From positions 18,600,001-18,664,000 of the forward strand of contig OX485806.1 in NCBI GenBank assembly GCA_950295325.1: DNA of 64,000 nt, written 5' to 3'. Below, one piece after another: positions 10,301 to 21,507 of this stretch (within the stretch, counting starts at the first letter, position 1; each line of letters starts with the position of its first letter). A model generated the notes under the pieces. That model was given only the letters and a program-made list of their open reading frames with translations, was not told where the DNA came from and ran no database searches. This DNA is from Polytrichum commune. Its lineage: Eukaryota; Streptophyta; Polytrichopsida; Polytrichales; Polytrichaceae. The position numbers and the translations under genes were made by a program.

Positions 10301-11988
10301 GGAGTCAGACGCTGTGATCAAATAAATTTCTCCTCTTAGCTCGTTGTACTTCTTCTGCTTGTGGGAAGCGTTGTCAATCGAGGAGAATTTGTTGATCATC
10401 TGGTATTTGAAGTCCTGCACATGAAGTAAATAACACACGTGAGAAAACTGCGAATGCAAGAGTTTGGGTCGATCGACCCAAACTATAAACCTCACGAGAA
10501 AAAGTAAGCAATGTTACAGTTTGGGTCGATCGACCCAAACTATAAACACGACGAGAAAAAGTAAACAATGTTATAGTTTGGGTCGATCGACCCAAACTAT
10601 AAACCTGAATAAAAAAGGTAAACAATTCAAGAGTTTAGGTCGATCGACCCAAACATACTCACCTCCCATTTTGGGTTCTTGTCTTTAGCATTCTCCCTTT
10701 CCTTGGGAGGCCTGCCGTAAAACTCCCACACCTCCCTCGAGGCCATGATGTTCCGAATCCAGGATGCCTAGTACGCCCTCTTTTTGTTTCCCATGTTGAA
10801 GAAGCGTGAGATGTCGGTTAGTACGGTCTCGTTGTCAGACCAAACCACCAATGCCTTCCACACCTTTAGCTTCTCCTTTTGGTTGTTGGGGTCGTCCCAC
10901 TCGGTCATCAGCTGAATTTTTTTAGACGCCTCCACACTGTGCTGGCCGTCAATCAGCCAGAAGTCGCCTTTACATATTGTCGGCCACATTTCAGGCGTCG
11001 GCATTCTCTTCAGCCCTTGCGGCATGACAACAATTGTCTGCCTGTCGTCTTTGAATTGCCCTCCCAAGATCTGAGCGACCATCCAGTCGACGTAGGCGTC
11101 CTCCTTGGCTCGGACACACTTCTCAGGTGGCGCAAGGTGGCACTGTGCAATGTTCACCTCGAACTTGAAGTCCCTGCCCATGAAGAAGCAATGCAGGCAC
11201 TTTGTCTTGCAGTTATCATTGATTTTCTGTATCTCGCCTGCATCCACCTCTTGGCCAGGTTTCGGCATCCGCAGCTCCGGGGAAACTGGCTCGGTGGTCA
11301 TGACGGAGGACTCTCTCGCCCTCTTCGACGGGGTCGTCTGCCGGCTTCCGGACGGTGTGGGCGTCTCGCTGTCAGCCGGCGTTCCTGTAGTGCTAGGCCG
11401 TCTGGAGTCTGCAGGGACCGGACACGGTATTCTCACAGTTTGGGGTCTGGACGACCCTGCGCCTTCTTCCGCCGTTGCCTTACGCCTCACAGGCTTCTGC
11501 GTTTTGGCTTTACTTTGCAGCGCCTTGTTCAGGACCGTGATGGCCTGTTTCAATTTTGTAAACCTACTTGCAACCTTCGTGTTGGTTACATTGCCATCTA
11601 TGAAAATTGTCTCCGGTTTAATTGTTTCAGGCTCCACGCATGACTCCTTGGCGTATATAGTGTCGAATGACTCGGAGAACTGGTGCATGAACATGTGGGC
11701 GTTCTGCACGGCGGAGTTCTCGAGAATTACGTCCACGTAATCCCCGAGGGCTTGGACGGACGCAACCTCCCATCCTGTCAATGTTGTCCAAGTGTGGTTC
11801 TCGTGGGTCCCTACTTTTACCACGAACAGGAGCTTGAATTGGGAGCCCTTTACAACCTGAACTGACCACGCAAGGACAAGCCCATCCTTGGGCACGTATG
11901 AGTCGTCCTGGGGGGTTTCATACTCCTGCCATATTACGTCTGGCGCGAGCATAAAGAACCTTTCTCCAGGTCTCTTCTTGGGGGCCAT
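7351..11988 (-). CDS. Element A ParB-like / DNA-methyltransferase-like / coiled-coil fusion gene, amber-interrupted
   Basis: Exons 11988-10663, 10414-9083 and 8823-7351 join in phase 0 at GT-AG borders. The ATG at 11988 directly follows an acceptor, so there is a leader intron. Exon 1: N-terminal globular part, Pro/Thr/Ser-rich linker, then LIDGQHSVEAS (10933-10953), resembling the ParB/sulfiredoxin DGxHR motif with Arg replaced by Ser. Exon 2 resembles a beta-class DNA methyltransferase: a motif-IV-like MIDFRNIPG where DPPY would be, then NVFGGSK (9101-9121) like motif I, continuing into exon 3 with YVEDAD (motif II acid). Exon 3 also has an acidic SSEDEDDMEL patch, VRVKPE and a coiled coil. 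Phage ParB-methyltransferase fusions have this order. The missing DPPY suggests DNA binding without methylation. TAG at 10768-10770, where element B has GAG, truncates the product. Confidence 0.65.
8905..9053. repeat. Family-A palindromes, four copies in intron 2
   Basis: Four copies of TTTGGGTCG-NN-CGACCCAAA at about 36-49-bp spacing lie in the 259-bp intron 9082-8824. The centres are AG or CT, so the arms are palindromic but the 2-bp centre is not. Confidence 0.95.
10459..10655. repeat. Family-A palindromes, four copies in intron 1
   Basis: Four copies of TTTGGGTCGATCGACCCAAA (the last with TTTAGG) at about 57-bp spacing fill the intron 10662-10415. The segments between them also repeat (ATAAACC(T/A)... 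AAAAAGTAAACAATG), so the intron grew by tandem duplication. Confidence 0.95.
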
Positions 11989-12012
11989 CTGTAAGTCCAG
12001 AAATTAAAACTA

Positions 12013-12613
12013 TTAGTTTCGGTCGATCGACCCAAAGTAGTCGACAATGCATTTAACATTTGGTGGAAATGGAACAAATGTATTTTATTGACCAGCCCGA
12101 ATTCAAGGTTTGGGTCGATCGACCGAAACCTTGAACACTTGGTGGCTCGTGCTCCTTGTGTTCTAAAATAGACCTATGATGGTTCCTCGTTAGAGAGTTT
12201 GCGTGTATTTAGTATAATATATGTGTATGTACATGATTTCATCAATTTCAATTATGGACATCTGAAGGATTTTTTGATACTTTACTTGTTCAGACGTCGT
12301 GTTTGGGTCGGTCGACCCAAACATGAGGCTTTGTTTTGGGTTTAGGTTCCCAATCATGAGGCCATGTTTGGGTCGAACGACCCAAACATGAGGCTTTCTT
12401 TTGTGTTTAGGTTCACAGACATGTGGCTTTCTTTAGGGGTCAGGGTCCCAAAATGAGGACATGTTTAGGTCGGACGACCCAAACAATAACTTGTGTTTGG
12501 GTCGACCGACCCAAACAAGAGGCTGTGTTTGGGTCGATCGACCCAAACAAGAGGATGTGTTTGGGTCGATCGACCCAAACAAGTGGCTGTGTTTGGGTCG
12601 TCTCCCCAAACAT
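12013..12613. repeat. Family-A palindromes, nine copies in the leader region
   Basis: Upstream of the ParB-like start codon, near 12015, 12107, 12300, 12365, 12463, 12496, 12527, 12559 and 12590. The centres vary (AT, GT, AA, GA, AC) and the outer arms have point changes. They lie in the 5' leader/intron region of the minus-strand gene. Confidence 0.95.
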
Positions 12614-12729
12614 TATTATTTTATTATATATTTTAAACTTGGCATGAAGCATATACATTGCTTATGCGTTGTGTATGCTACAAACCATGAATTAAACATC
12701 TCACATTGTGGATATAAGAAAACACAATA

Positions 12730-13130
12730 CCTTTGAAAGATGTGTTGTAGACACTTTGGAGTAGATCTGGTTCTGTGGCTTCCAAACAATTATAAATTCT
12801 CTCAAACAACTCTTGAATCTCTGAACGAACTCCTGAACCTCTGAACCAACTACTGAATCTCACACACAACTACTATACCTCTGAAACGAATTCGAAATCT
12901 CTCAAGCACTCCTTAAACAACACAAACTCCCAAAACTTCAAAGATATAACCACTCCTGAATCTCACAAAAAACTGCTGAATCTATCAAACAAACCTAAAA
13001 CAACACAAACTCACAAAACGTGCACCTCACAAACACTCTTGAATCTCACAAGAACTCCTGGACACTCTTCCAACTCTCTTCCAACACTCTTCCAACACTT
13101 TCCAACAACTCTTCCAACTCTTTCCTTCAC
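12730..13130 (-). repeat. Low-complexity leader of the minus-strand gene
   Basis: Imperfect units such as CTCTGAACCAACT and CTCTCAAACAACTC repeat every 15-35 bases. Element B has a similar stretch (41860-42230) built on CTCTCAAGCTTC at the same place relative to the ParB-like gene. On the minus strand this would be a purine-rich 5' untranslated leader. Confidence 0.55.
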
Positions 13131-13269
13131 CCTCACGCCCTAAAACCTTCCTCCGTGTGTTTCTGGTTTTTTCTAAACTCTTCCTAACTTCCAAGGTTGC
13201 ACAAGTGCTATTCTGTTGTAGAGCAAGAGAAAGGAGGGATATAGAAGAATGAAATACAAGCAAAACGCG

Positions 13270-13530
13270 GGAGAAAGCAAACTAAAAGCTACACATGCGC
13301 CTGAATCGCCACGCCGCTTCGCGAAAGCGGCGCTTTAGGAGAGGCGGCGCTTCCAAGCGAGGCGCGGAGAGTAAGAGAGAAAGAATGAAATTTTGTGACG
13401 GTTGGGGTTTTGTTTGCCTCGGGAATTGGCCCCCAACCGCGCGAATAGGGTGCCCACAAGATTAGGGCACCCACGGGAATAGGGCTATAGGGAACCCTAA
13501 ATTCGAAAGCCCGACTCTAAACCCTTAGCG
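13270..13530 (-). promoter_or_regulatory. Putative promoter region of the element A minus-strand gene
   Basis: A GC-rich island (CGCCACGCCGCTTCGCGAAAG and similar) in AT-rich DNA just upstream of the low-complexity leader. Element B has a counterpart at 42270-42500. Promoter activity is inferred from position and conservation of layout; no clear TATA box was chosen. Confidence 0.35.
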
Positions 13531-13534
13531 GGCC

Positions 13535-16500
13535 TACCTCTTTAAAAAGGCATAGGCAATTTCCCTCATGGCATAGGTTGCATACTACAATATCAAATTT
13601 TTGTAAGTTGAAAACCTTTTGAGCCTTTAAGTTACCCGCCAATTGCCTTCAAAACTAATTTTTAGTAGGTTAAAATCCTTCATATCTTTTAATGTTGTAG
13701 GTTTTAAATTCAATTACCCGCCAATTGCATTCAAAATTTGAGTACTAAGTCGTATCCTTGGCAGGAATTGAACCTGGCTAAGCCTTTCACCACGTTTGAA
13801 GGCCAAGGATTAACCATCTGTTTTTTAAAGCGTTGATTATAAGTTATGAAAGGTTGCTTAAATTCAAATGAGTTCAAGGGTGAAAGTCCTCACCATCTTC
13901 TGATTCAACCTCTATTCTTCCTAAGATATAGCCTAAAGATATGTACTTAGGCCAACTAATTTCCTAATTTGAAGAAGGATGAATGGCCAAAATCCTCTCT
14001 TTTAAACAAATTGTATGTAAAATTTCCTACATGTTTTTTATCACATAGGTTGATATCCTATGTTCTTAAATTGTGCATAGGCTCTTTGTCCTACACTTTC
14101 AAAATTTTATAGGCTAAGTCACTTATTTTTTAGGCTACATTTGTATTAATCACTTTATTCGTTAATTTGTGATGGTTTAGGTAGGACGACCCAAACATTA
14201 GACTATGTTGTTGTGGTCTTACAATAAATATGGTTCTAAGCCCTTGAAATAATTGGATGACTTTATGGTTCTATTCTCAAACCTAAGTTTGATCCTCGAC
14301 TTCATGTATAACTCTACTATGATGTATAAAATGGCCCCCACCCCCACCTCGCACCCCACCAAAGCTTTTGTACAAGTTTCTCAAGATTTCAATCCCTTGT
14401 GCTTGTGATCATTTCCTAATCCACTAGACTGTTTTCTCTAATTAGTGTGGGTTACCATTCGGAGCTACACATTTCTGTAACATTTAATAGAAAGTATTTT
14501 TTTCATCCAAATAACATAAGTAGGTAGTATGCACACGAAAGATTATGATCTGACTTAGTTGGTTAAAAACGATAATGTCGGTAAAAAGTTATAGCAAGAC
14601 ATAATTATGAAGTGCACAAGTGCACCTCTCGTTCATCCAACATAAAGCCCTTAAATAGTATGTAACTTGATCTCTGGAGTACACTAAGGGTCTACATAAA
14701 ATGTGTTATTCTACAAAACTAACCATTTATATAGCCAATGCATTCTTACAACAAAACTTTATGCTAAACTATTACTTAACCCCTACATACATGACACCAT
14801 ACCCTCCCTTTTCCAAACACATTGAAGGCATTGGTTTCTCTTTTGTTTGACCATGTTAGGAAAACCATACAATTGCGTGATATTTGACGATGGAATCATT
14901 GACATCTAGACTTTACCAATGATGCCAACAACTCACACGATATTGAATGAATAAAAAAAGGGTCCCACACCCCCCAACATGTGGAACAATTTAGAACACG
15001 TGAGTGTGGAGCCTATTAAATGAATACCTTCCCCAACTGCATTTTGTAAGGGTTTTGAAATGCATGATCCTTATTTGAAAATACTAACATGCACAAGTTT
15101 TAAGTACATCCCTGAGATCGTGACTTTGATGACTTCGCCAATAAACCATGGTTCACGATATATTTAATATATAGATTATGATATAAGAGTAAATCGGATA
15201 AGCACAACATGAAATGAAACCATTCAAGCAATCATGTTGTTATTCATTGTTCCCTCCATGTATATTAGATGATGGCGCAAGATAAATTAGATGTTGTTTG
15301 TATATGGGGGCATCAGTGGACCACAACTACATTTGGTGTTTAGGGTTTAGGGTTTAGGGTTTAGGAGATATGGTTATAACATATTAATCTATCCAATGTC
15401 AATGTATAACATTGTCTTACTCGTGAGAAGAGTCTTATAGGAAGGTTATAGTGAAGACGATATTGATTATGTTAATTTGTTATTTGAGACGTTTAAACGC
15501 GATATATTGATTGGTCGTGTGTTTATTCAAATAACATGAAATATTGTGGATGTTAATAGGGGCTAGGGGTCCAACTTTGGATGTTTCGCTCACTTTAGGG
15601 AATCACATATTAGTCGCTAATAAACCATCGTTCATGATGTATTTCATATATGGAATGTGATGTAAAAGTAAATCGGAGAAGCACAACATCATGTTGTTAT
15701 TCATTGTTCTCTCCACGTGTATTAGATAATGGAGGAAGATATAACATATATTGTTTGCATAATATGAAGAAGAGTCCAATCGGAAGGTCATAGTAAATAC
15801 AATCTTCATCATGTTAATATGATATATGGGACGTTTAAACATGATATCCTAATTGGTTTTGTATGTAGTCAATGTGTATTTCATGTTGTGGATGTTATAA
15901 GGGTTTAGGGTCCAATCTTCGATGTTTTGCTCTCACACATTAGTAAACTTGAAGTGAACTTGAGGATGGATTCAAGTAACATTAAAAGATTAAACTAAAA
16001 AGGGACATTGGTAGTTAGTATCCCCTTAACAACGTCCACATACGTTCGTCATTGCCACTCTTGCATGTGAGATAATAGAGCAAGGTTCTAGGGTTTAGGG
16101 TTTAGGGGAGACAAATAAATAATTCTATTCATGATGACAATGGCCTCAAGCCTTGGAAACTCTCTCATAATTGCAGCCTCCAAATGGCCCAAACCCCACC
16201 TAAATAGGTTTACACTTGAAAGCATTGAATGGAGTTGTGTTTGGGTCTACATATTGGTTAAAATATACCTTGATGATACTTGAAAAAATTAATGTGGCCG
16301 CCACCCTTCCTCCCAACGGCGTATGTCATATCCACACAAGACAAAAAAAAGAAGATTAAATATCATAGACTAAGTCATATGACGGCTGGGGTATGAGAGG
16401 GGCATTGATAGATGCGCATTTTCTACTATAAACAGAAAACGGGGAATTATGTCAGGAGGTTTGAAAAAACCTATGCAGGAGAACAAGGCGGGAAAGACAT

Positions 16501-16640
16501 CCAATGAGGAAGTCGGAGAAACGGAGGTGGATAGTATAAAGGGACGCACCCCCCAAAAGTCTGTCATTTTTTGCTCTTCTCCCACTCTTGAATTCGTAGA
16601 GAGAACTCTTAGTCGGAGCTATACTTCAAGGTTCGTGCAT
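13535..16640. other. Gene-free spacer of element A
   Basis: No gene is seen. It contains a minus-strand SINE-like fragment (about 13750-13830), a bridging motif near 14171 (GGTTTAGGTAGGACGACCCAAAC-like, between subterminal repeat and palindrome), a diverged tandem duplication (about 15135-15560 and 15608-15925) and telomere-type TTTAGGG runs at 15341-15365 and 16088-16107. Confidence 0.6.
15135..15925. repeat. Tandem duplication of about 480 bp, two diverged copies
   Basis: Both copies share AATAAACCAT(G/C)GTTCA, GTAAATCGGA(T/G)AAGCACAAC and CATGTTGTTATTCATTGTTC in the same order. The second copy is shorter. Confidence 0.6.
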
Positions 16641-16803
16641 GCTGCCGTTCATTAGCACTTATCCACAGCATGCAAGTTCATGAGCACCTATTCACAGCAT
16701 GGAAGCCCACCGGGAACTTTGCAATGAGCTCAAAATCATATGGGATTTCGGATTATCCGCCGCATTATCCGCCGGATTTTGAGGGTTTCAGTGTGACTCT
16801 TAT

Positions 16804-17490
16804 CAGGTTTGGGTCGGTCGACCCAAACCCCTCCACTAGTGTGGGAGGGTTTCAGCCTGACCCTTACCAGGTTTGGGTCGGTCGACCGAAACCCCTCCAC
16901 TAGTGTGGGCGGGTTTCAGCCTGACCCTTACACAGGTTTGGGTCGGTCGACCGAAACCCCTCCACTAGTGTGGGCGGGTTTCATCCTGACCCTTACCAGG
17001 TTTGGGTCGGTCGACCGAAACCCCTCCACTAGTGTGGGCGGGTTTCAGCCTGACCCTTACACAGGTTTGGGTCGGTCGACCGAAACCCCTCCACTAGTGT
17101 GGGCGGGTTTCAACCTGACCCTTACACAGGTTTGGGTCGGTCGACCGAAACCCCTCCACTAGTGTGGGCGGGTTTCAGCCTGACCCTTACACAAGTTTGG
17201 GTCGGTCGACCGAAACCCCTCCAGTAGTGTGGGCGGGTTTCAGCCTGACCTTTGCCAGGTTTGGGTCGGTCGACCGAAACCCCTCCACTAGTGTGGGTGG
17301 GTTTCAGCCTGACCCTTACCAGGTTTGGGTCGGTCGACCCAAACCCCTCGACCAGTGTGGGCGGGCTTGACCAAAACCCCTCGACCCCTTGACATACAAT
17401 GTTTGGGTCGACCGACCCAAACCCCAACCCCAGCTTGGGCGGCTGGAGGTTGACCATGAGAAGGTTTGGGTCGGTCGACCCAAACCCCCT
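16804..17490. repeat. Family-A palindrome tandem array upstream of the transposase
   Basis: About nine units of 64-66 bp, each with TTTGGGTCGGTCGACC(C/G)AAACC followed by CCTCCACTAGTGTGGGCGGG and CAGCCTGACCCTTAC. Two further palindromes lie near 17401 and 17463. Most internal units carry the same C-to-G change in the right arm (CGACCGAAACC), so they spread by recent unit duplication. The array ends about 185 bp before the transposase start codon. Confidence 0.95.
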
Positions 17491-17674
17491 CCCAAAATTT
17501 TTTTTGGAACTTGCGCAAAGTATTGGGAGTTCACATTGTAGTTGTGTTGCAAATGTCTTTATCCTCGGTGTCCCCATTTATCATGATGTCTTGTATTTTT
17601 CGATATTTGATTCTTTTGAACTCTTACATGGTGTGCATGTTTGTTGAGGTTTCATGTGCATGTGTGTAGGCGAA

Positions 17675-20600
17675 ATGGAGGGAGTTGGTGGAAGAGGGGA
17701 TGCCTTCTCTGATGACGTGGGCAACTCCCATTTTTCGTCTGGGGATGACCTAGACATTGTTGGGGAGGATAGTTTTGGTGACAGTGCAGATGAAGGTCAT
17801 TTGGGGAGTCCTTCGCCATCTGCCCCTTCTTGCCCCACTGTGGAATGTGTTGGGCTTTCACGAGCTTCATGGGTGAATTTGGATGTGGTACTTGTTAATG
17901 ACAGTGGAGTTGCTGTGGCGGAGGGTATTTGTCGTAACACACATCCACAAGATTGCATTGATGAAAACCCCCTTGGCACCGAGGACGTTGGAGTTGTTAT
18001 ATTGGAATCACTCGTACATTCCGAAGTGAATCCAACTCATAGGTTCTCGTTGCGAAGGTGGCCGTTGAGGAATGTGACAATTGATGGGGTTAATTTGCAT
18101 GAGCATGAGCGACGACACATCGAAATCCAACAAGAGCTCCAAGCAAACATTCGGCCACGTAAAGGCCTACGGAAGTACGATACATTGGCACATCCTACTC
18201 CGTCTGCAAATGAGTGTAAACGTCAAAGGTTGCTCTGTGAGGAGTCTATTAGAGAAGTTGCCACAAAGGATTGTTGTGTACATCGTTGTTGCCAATTGTT
18301 CCCAAGGGATAAATTGAAGGCCATCCGCGAGGAAATGTGGCTTGGAGATTTCCGTCTAAGATCCACCAAAAAGCTTGATGTCCATAGGACGATACATGTG
18401 AACGGAGCGGGTCGCAAGGTCATCACCCTTGAGAGCATAGACGTGTGTTGTACGGCATGGTACACCATTTATGGTGTGTCGAAAGCGGAATTTTATAGAC
18501 AAGCCGCGTATGCCAAGGAAGGACGCCGGTTCCGTCACCATGGGAATACGGGCTTAAAGAAACCAAGGGAAGCAACGAGACAAGCAACAGCCACTGTGGC
18601 AACCATCATTGTCCCCCTTGCCGATGCAATGCCGCACAAAACACGCACACTCTCAACCGGTGAAAAGGTTGTGGAGAAGGTTCTTCCTACAGGCACGAAA
18701 TGGAAAGACATATTGTTGGACGTAAACGCAGTTGGCGAGAAGGCCGGGCTGGACCCTATTTCGTTGTCGAAACTGAGTGCAATAAAAAAATCTCACTTTA
18801 GCGAATACATCACAAAAAGACGAGGTGACAAATTTGCCCGTTGTTCCAAATGTGAGAAGTTGAAACGCCTTCGAGATGCACACATGATGGGGACAGAGTC
18901 CTATGCCGCACATCAAATGAACTATTTCAAGCATGTGAACATGCAAGAGGCACACCGTAATGATTACTACACAAATAGAGCTTTGTCCATCTCTAGGCCT
19001 TTGGAGGTCCTTACAATCATCCATGACAAAATGGACCATGCCAAAACAACCTCACCATGTTTTGCAAATCGAATCAAAGCCACGGACGGCCTTTTTAAGC
19101 TTCCTGTTTCGGTTACAGGTGATTTTGATAACAATTGCATTGCATTGCATTACCTAAACACAAATTTGTGCGTTTAGATTTGTACTTGGGGCCAAACATG
19201 TACATCATGTGAATTTTTTGGTGTTATAGTTGAATATTAAACCATTGGGTTGCCTTTGCAGGAATGATTGCACATGGGCATGGTGATGTCAAGTATGCTC
19301 ATTATGCTCTTGATTTGTATCCGGCGGATTCAAACCACACGATAGGGTCATTTGCAAAGCTTTTACGTGATTTGGAGAAACCGCCGTCCTATTCATCAAG
19401 ATTGTTATTTGAAAACTCGGGATCAACACCTCTATATGAAGCGGTCTTGGATGGAAGAGATGTATGCGTGCACTCATTGCCGGAGCCACCAAGTGAAGAT
19501 GTGATTGCGAAGAATTTGCCCCCAACTCTGCGTGTCCAATTGGACAATTGTGCGAAGGACAATAAAAGTAGATATGTTTTTGCATATTGGTCGTTGTTGG
19601 TTGCGAAAGGCATTTTCAAGGAGGTTTTTGTGTCCTTTCTATTGGTAGGCCACACGCACGATGATATTGATGCGTCTTTTGGGCGGTGGAGCATGAAGTT
19701 GCGCGAGGAGGATTTTCCAACAATCCCATTGTTGATGAAGTCGTACATGGATTTGGAGAACATTCCCGTCATCCCCCATATGATCGAGGAGGTTCCAGAC
19801 TTCAAGGCATTTATAGAACTGTATATTCAAAGCGGAGCTCACCGATTGATCGGACATACGAAGGCACAACAATTTCGGTTCTACGTGCGTGACGATGGTG
19901 TCCCCGCCATGCAATACAAGTTGTTGTGCACGTCACAAGACTGGAGCCCGCCGGAGGGTCTCCTTGTATGGCGTGTTGATGGGGAGGGAAGGACGATGTT
20001 GCCTGACGGAGAGCCTAAGCCTTGCAAACCAATACCCATGAAGAATTTGGAGGACATTTGTAAAGGCATATCAGGCTTCATACAATATTGGGAGAGTTTG
20101 AGGGTAGCGGATGTTGGTGGATTGTGTTGGCTTCGTTACGGAAGTTGGATACAATATTGGACACGTGTTCGTGGCGCTTTGGCAAACCTTCATCAAGATA
20201 CACCCCTTACTTTAAGGCATGGGTTTTGGCCACAAACACGTGTCAACGTACAAGTTTCGGAGGCTAGTCTTTTGGGAAATGGAGAGGTTCGAGAGGAGTT
20301 TGATGTGGACGACCATTACGTGGGACCTGCTAGTAGTCGTCCGCCACCATCTTTTCGCATTGCAGTGGATTGTCATGAAGGTTATATGCTCATTTTGCAT
20401 CCTGGAGATGAGACATATGCAAAGCCAGTGTGGGTGGCAAGAGCTTTGTCCAAACCAAATTTTGTAACTTCCAGCCCTCATTTTCGACAAATACAAGTAG
20501 AGTACTACCGACCGACAGCACGGAATGAAGATGTTGTTCGGCATTATACAGGCTGGGATACAAACCCTAACTTTCGGTGGAAGGTGGATTCTGAGCACGG

Positions 20601-20748
20601 TCCATCTTGGGTAGATACAGATTCCATATTCATAGCATGGAAACCACGGAAAAATCATAGTGGATCAGTGTCCATCCCTCAAAAGTACATAACTTTTGCA
20701 AAAGGCAACCTTGCTCGGATCGCAGAAGAAGCAACCCACGTTGAATGA
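17675..20748 (+). CDS. Element A transposase (two exons, 976 aa)
   Basis: Exons 17675-19118 and 19262-20748 join in phase 1 inside VTG (donor ACAG|GTGATT, acceptor TTTGCAG|GA); element B shares the junction. The ATG at 17675 lies just after an acceptor-like GTGTGTAG, implying a leader intron. After an acidic N-terminus come Cys pairs (CC200 and CC205, KDCCVHRCC) and a second Cys pair (C390-x-x-C393). Then come IIHDKMDHAKT (Asp451/454), QLDNCAKDNK (Asp576) and VGHTHDDIDASFGRW (His612-Asp618). The pattern and spacing fit an RNase-H-fold D/D/D transposase. The DNxxxDNK and GHTHxDID motifs recall plant and oomycete proteins labelled DUF7869. It would cut the TIRs in the nucleus. It appears intact. 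Confidence 0.85.
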
Positions 20749-20819
20749 GAAGTTGGTAGGATTGTGTTAGCATGATTATAGTGTAATATGTAATTCGACG
20801 AATATATATTACTCATATG

Positions 20820-21254
20820 TGTGCTCCTCAAACTTGGGGCAAAGTTTGGGTAGAACTTGCGAATGCTATATTGTTTGGGGTTGGATGAATATCCATTTAC
20901 TATATTTCAATACAGTTGTGAAGTTCATTTTTTTATTAAGTTTGGGACTAAATTTTCCATTGAAGAAAAATGCATTTATTGCATGTACTTTGTATGTTGC
21001 AATGTCTATATTTTATTGACCATGCTAATAATAGAAATCATTTTATATGTTTCTTGGGTGAAACTAGTTTGGAGTGCTCTACCGAAAGTGTTTTTGTTGA
21101 TGAAGTTGGTGTTGAGTGCTCTACCATATGTGCTTATGTCCACACCCCATAGATTTGGGATATTAGAACATATAATATATTTGAGATTGTTCGCAATATA
21201 GTTTCGGAACACGGAATGTTGTTTGATCCATATATTAATTTGAGACTAGAGAAA
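20820..21254. repeat. Right subterminal region of element A
   Basis: Holds inverted relatives of the left 98-bp repeats: AGTTTGGAGTGCTCTACC near 21068, GAGTGCTCTACC near 21113, and looser AACTTGGGGCAAAGTTTGGG near 20830. Next to the TIR is a small hairpin, TGAGAC-tagagaaa-GTCTCA (21241-21260), with a counterpart in element B. Confidence 0.6.
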
Positions 21255-21283
21255 GTCTCAATTTAACGAATATAGTGTTAAAC
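21255..21283 (-). repeat. Element A right TIR and target duplication
   Basis: The exact reverse complement of 4439-4463, then AAAC (21280-21283), identical to the left flank. Confidence 0.95.
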
Positions 21284-21507
21284 ATAAAAACTTGACCCTA
21301 TAGGTTTGTGAACTAGATTACTTCGGAGTCTTTGAAGCTACTTTCAGTGTCAAATTGAATCAAACCTCCAGGTTGCAGGCTAAATCAGGGCTTTTATGCT
21401 GGATAAATGAGAGGTACGCTCATAAGTGACAGTTTCCTCTCCCGGAGTGCAACTGCTTCTTAGAAAAAGGAGCCTGAAAAGAATCCCGAAATTGCTTACT
21501 GAGTGGC

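Larger units (their letters stand above)
4439..21279. mobile_element. Element A: 16.8-kb TIR DNA transposon with accessory genes
   Basis: The ends form a perfect 25-bp inverted repeat (4439-4463 and 21255-21279) starting AACACTATATTCG. They are flanked by the perfect 4-bp duplication AAAC (4435-4438 and 21280-21283). Inside, in order, are subterminal repeats; minus-strand genes for a Ser/Pro-rich protein, an FCP1-like phosphatase and a ParB/methyltransferase-like protein; a long spacer; a palindrome array; and a plus-strand transposase. The TIR holds CACTA at its third base. However, the duplication is 4 bp and the transposase is unlike En/Spm TNPD as I know it, so it is not a standard CACTA element. 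The layout is repeated in element B. The ParB-like gene has an amber codon, so this copy may not be fully autonomous. Confidence 0.93.

Noticed and set aside
10879-11643. 254-residue plus-strand open frame opposite the ParB-like exon
   Set aside because: Antisense shadow of the GC-rich coding exon; the counterpart in element B is not conserved in this frame.
12423-12658. Open frames across the palindrome cluster on both strands
   Set aside because: Stop-free only because the palindrome lacks stops in those frames; the region is non-coding leader.
16809-17162. Open frames with GRSTQTPPLVW-type peptide repeats (also on the minus strand)
   Set aside because: They arise from reading the 65-bp palindrome array in frames without stops. 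No ATG context or conservation in element B.
16804-17490. CRISPR-like array (regular palindromes with spacers)
   Set aside because: The spacers repeat too, the DNA is plant nuclear, and no cas genes exist. It is a tandem repeat carrying a palindrome.
16804-17490. Palindromes as crossover sites of a serine recombinase (2-bp centre between inverted arms)
   Set aside because: No recombinase gene is present and the centres vary within one element, which would prevent productive pairing.
4439-21279. Assignment of element A to the classical CACTA (En/Spm) superfamily
   Set aside because: The CACTA word begins at base 3 of the TIR, the duplication is 4 bp (also proven for B), and the transposase motifs differ.
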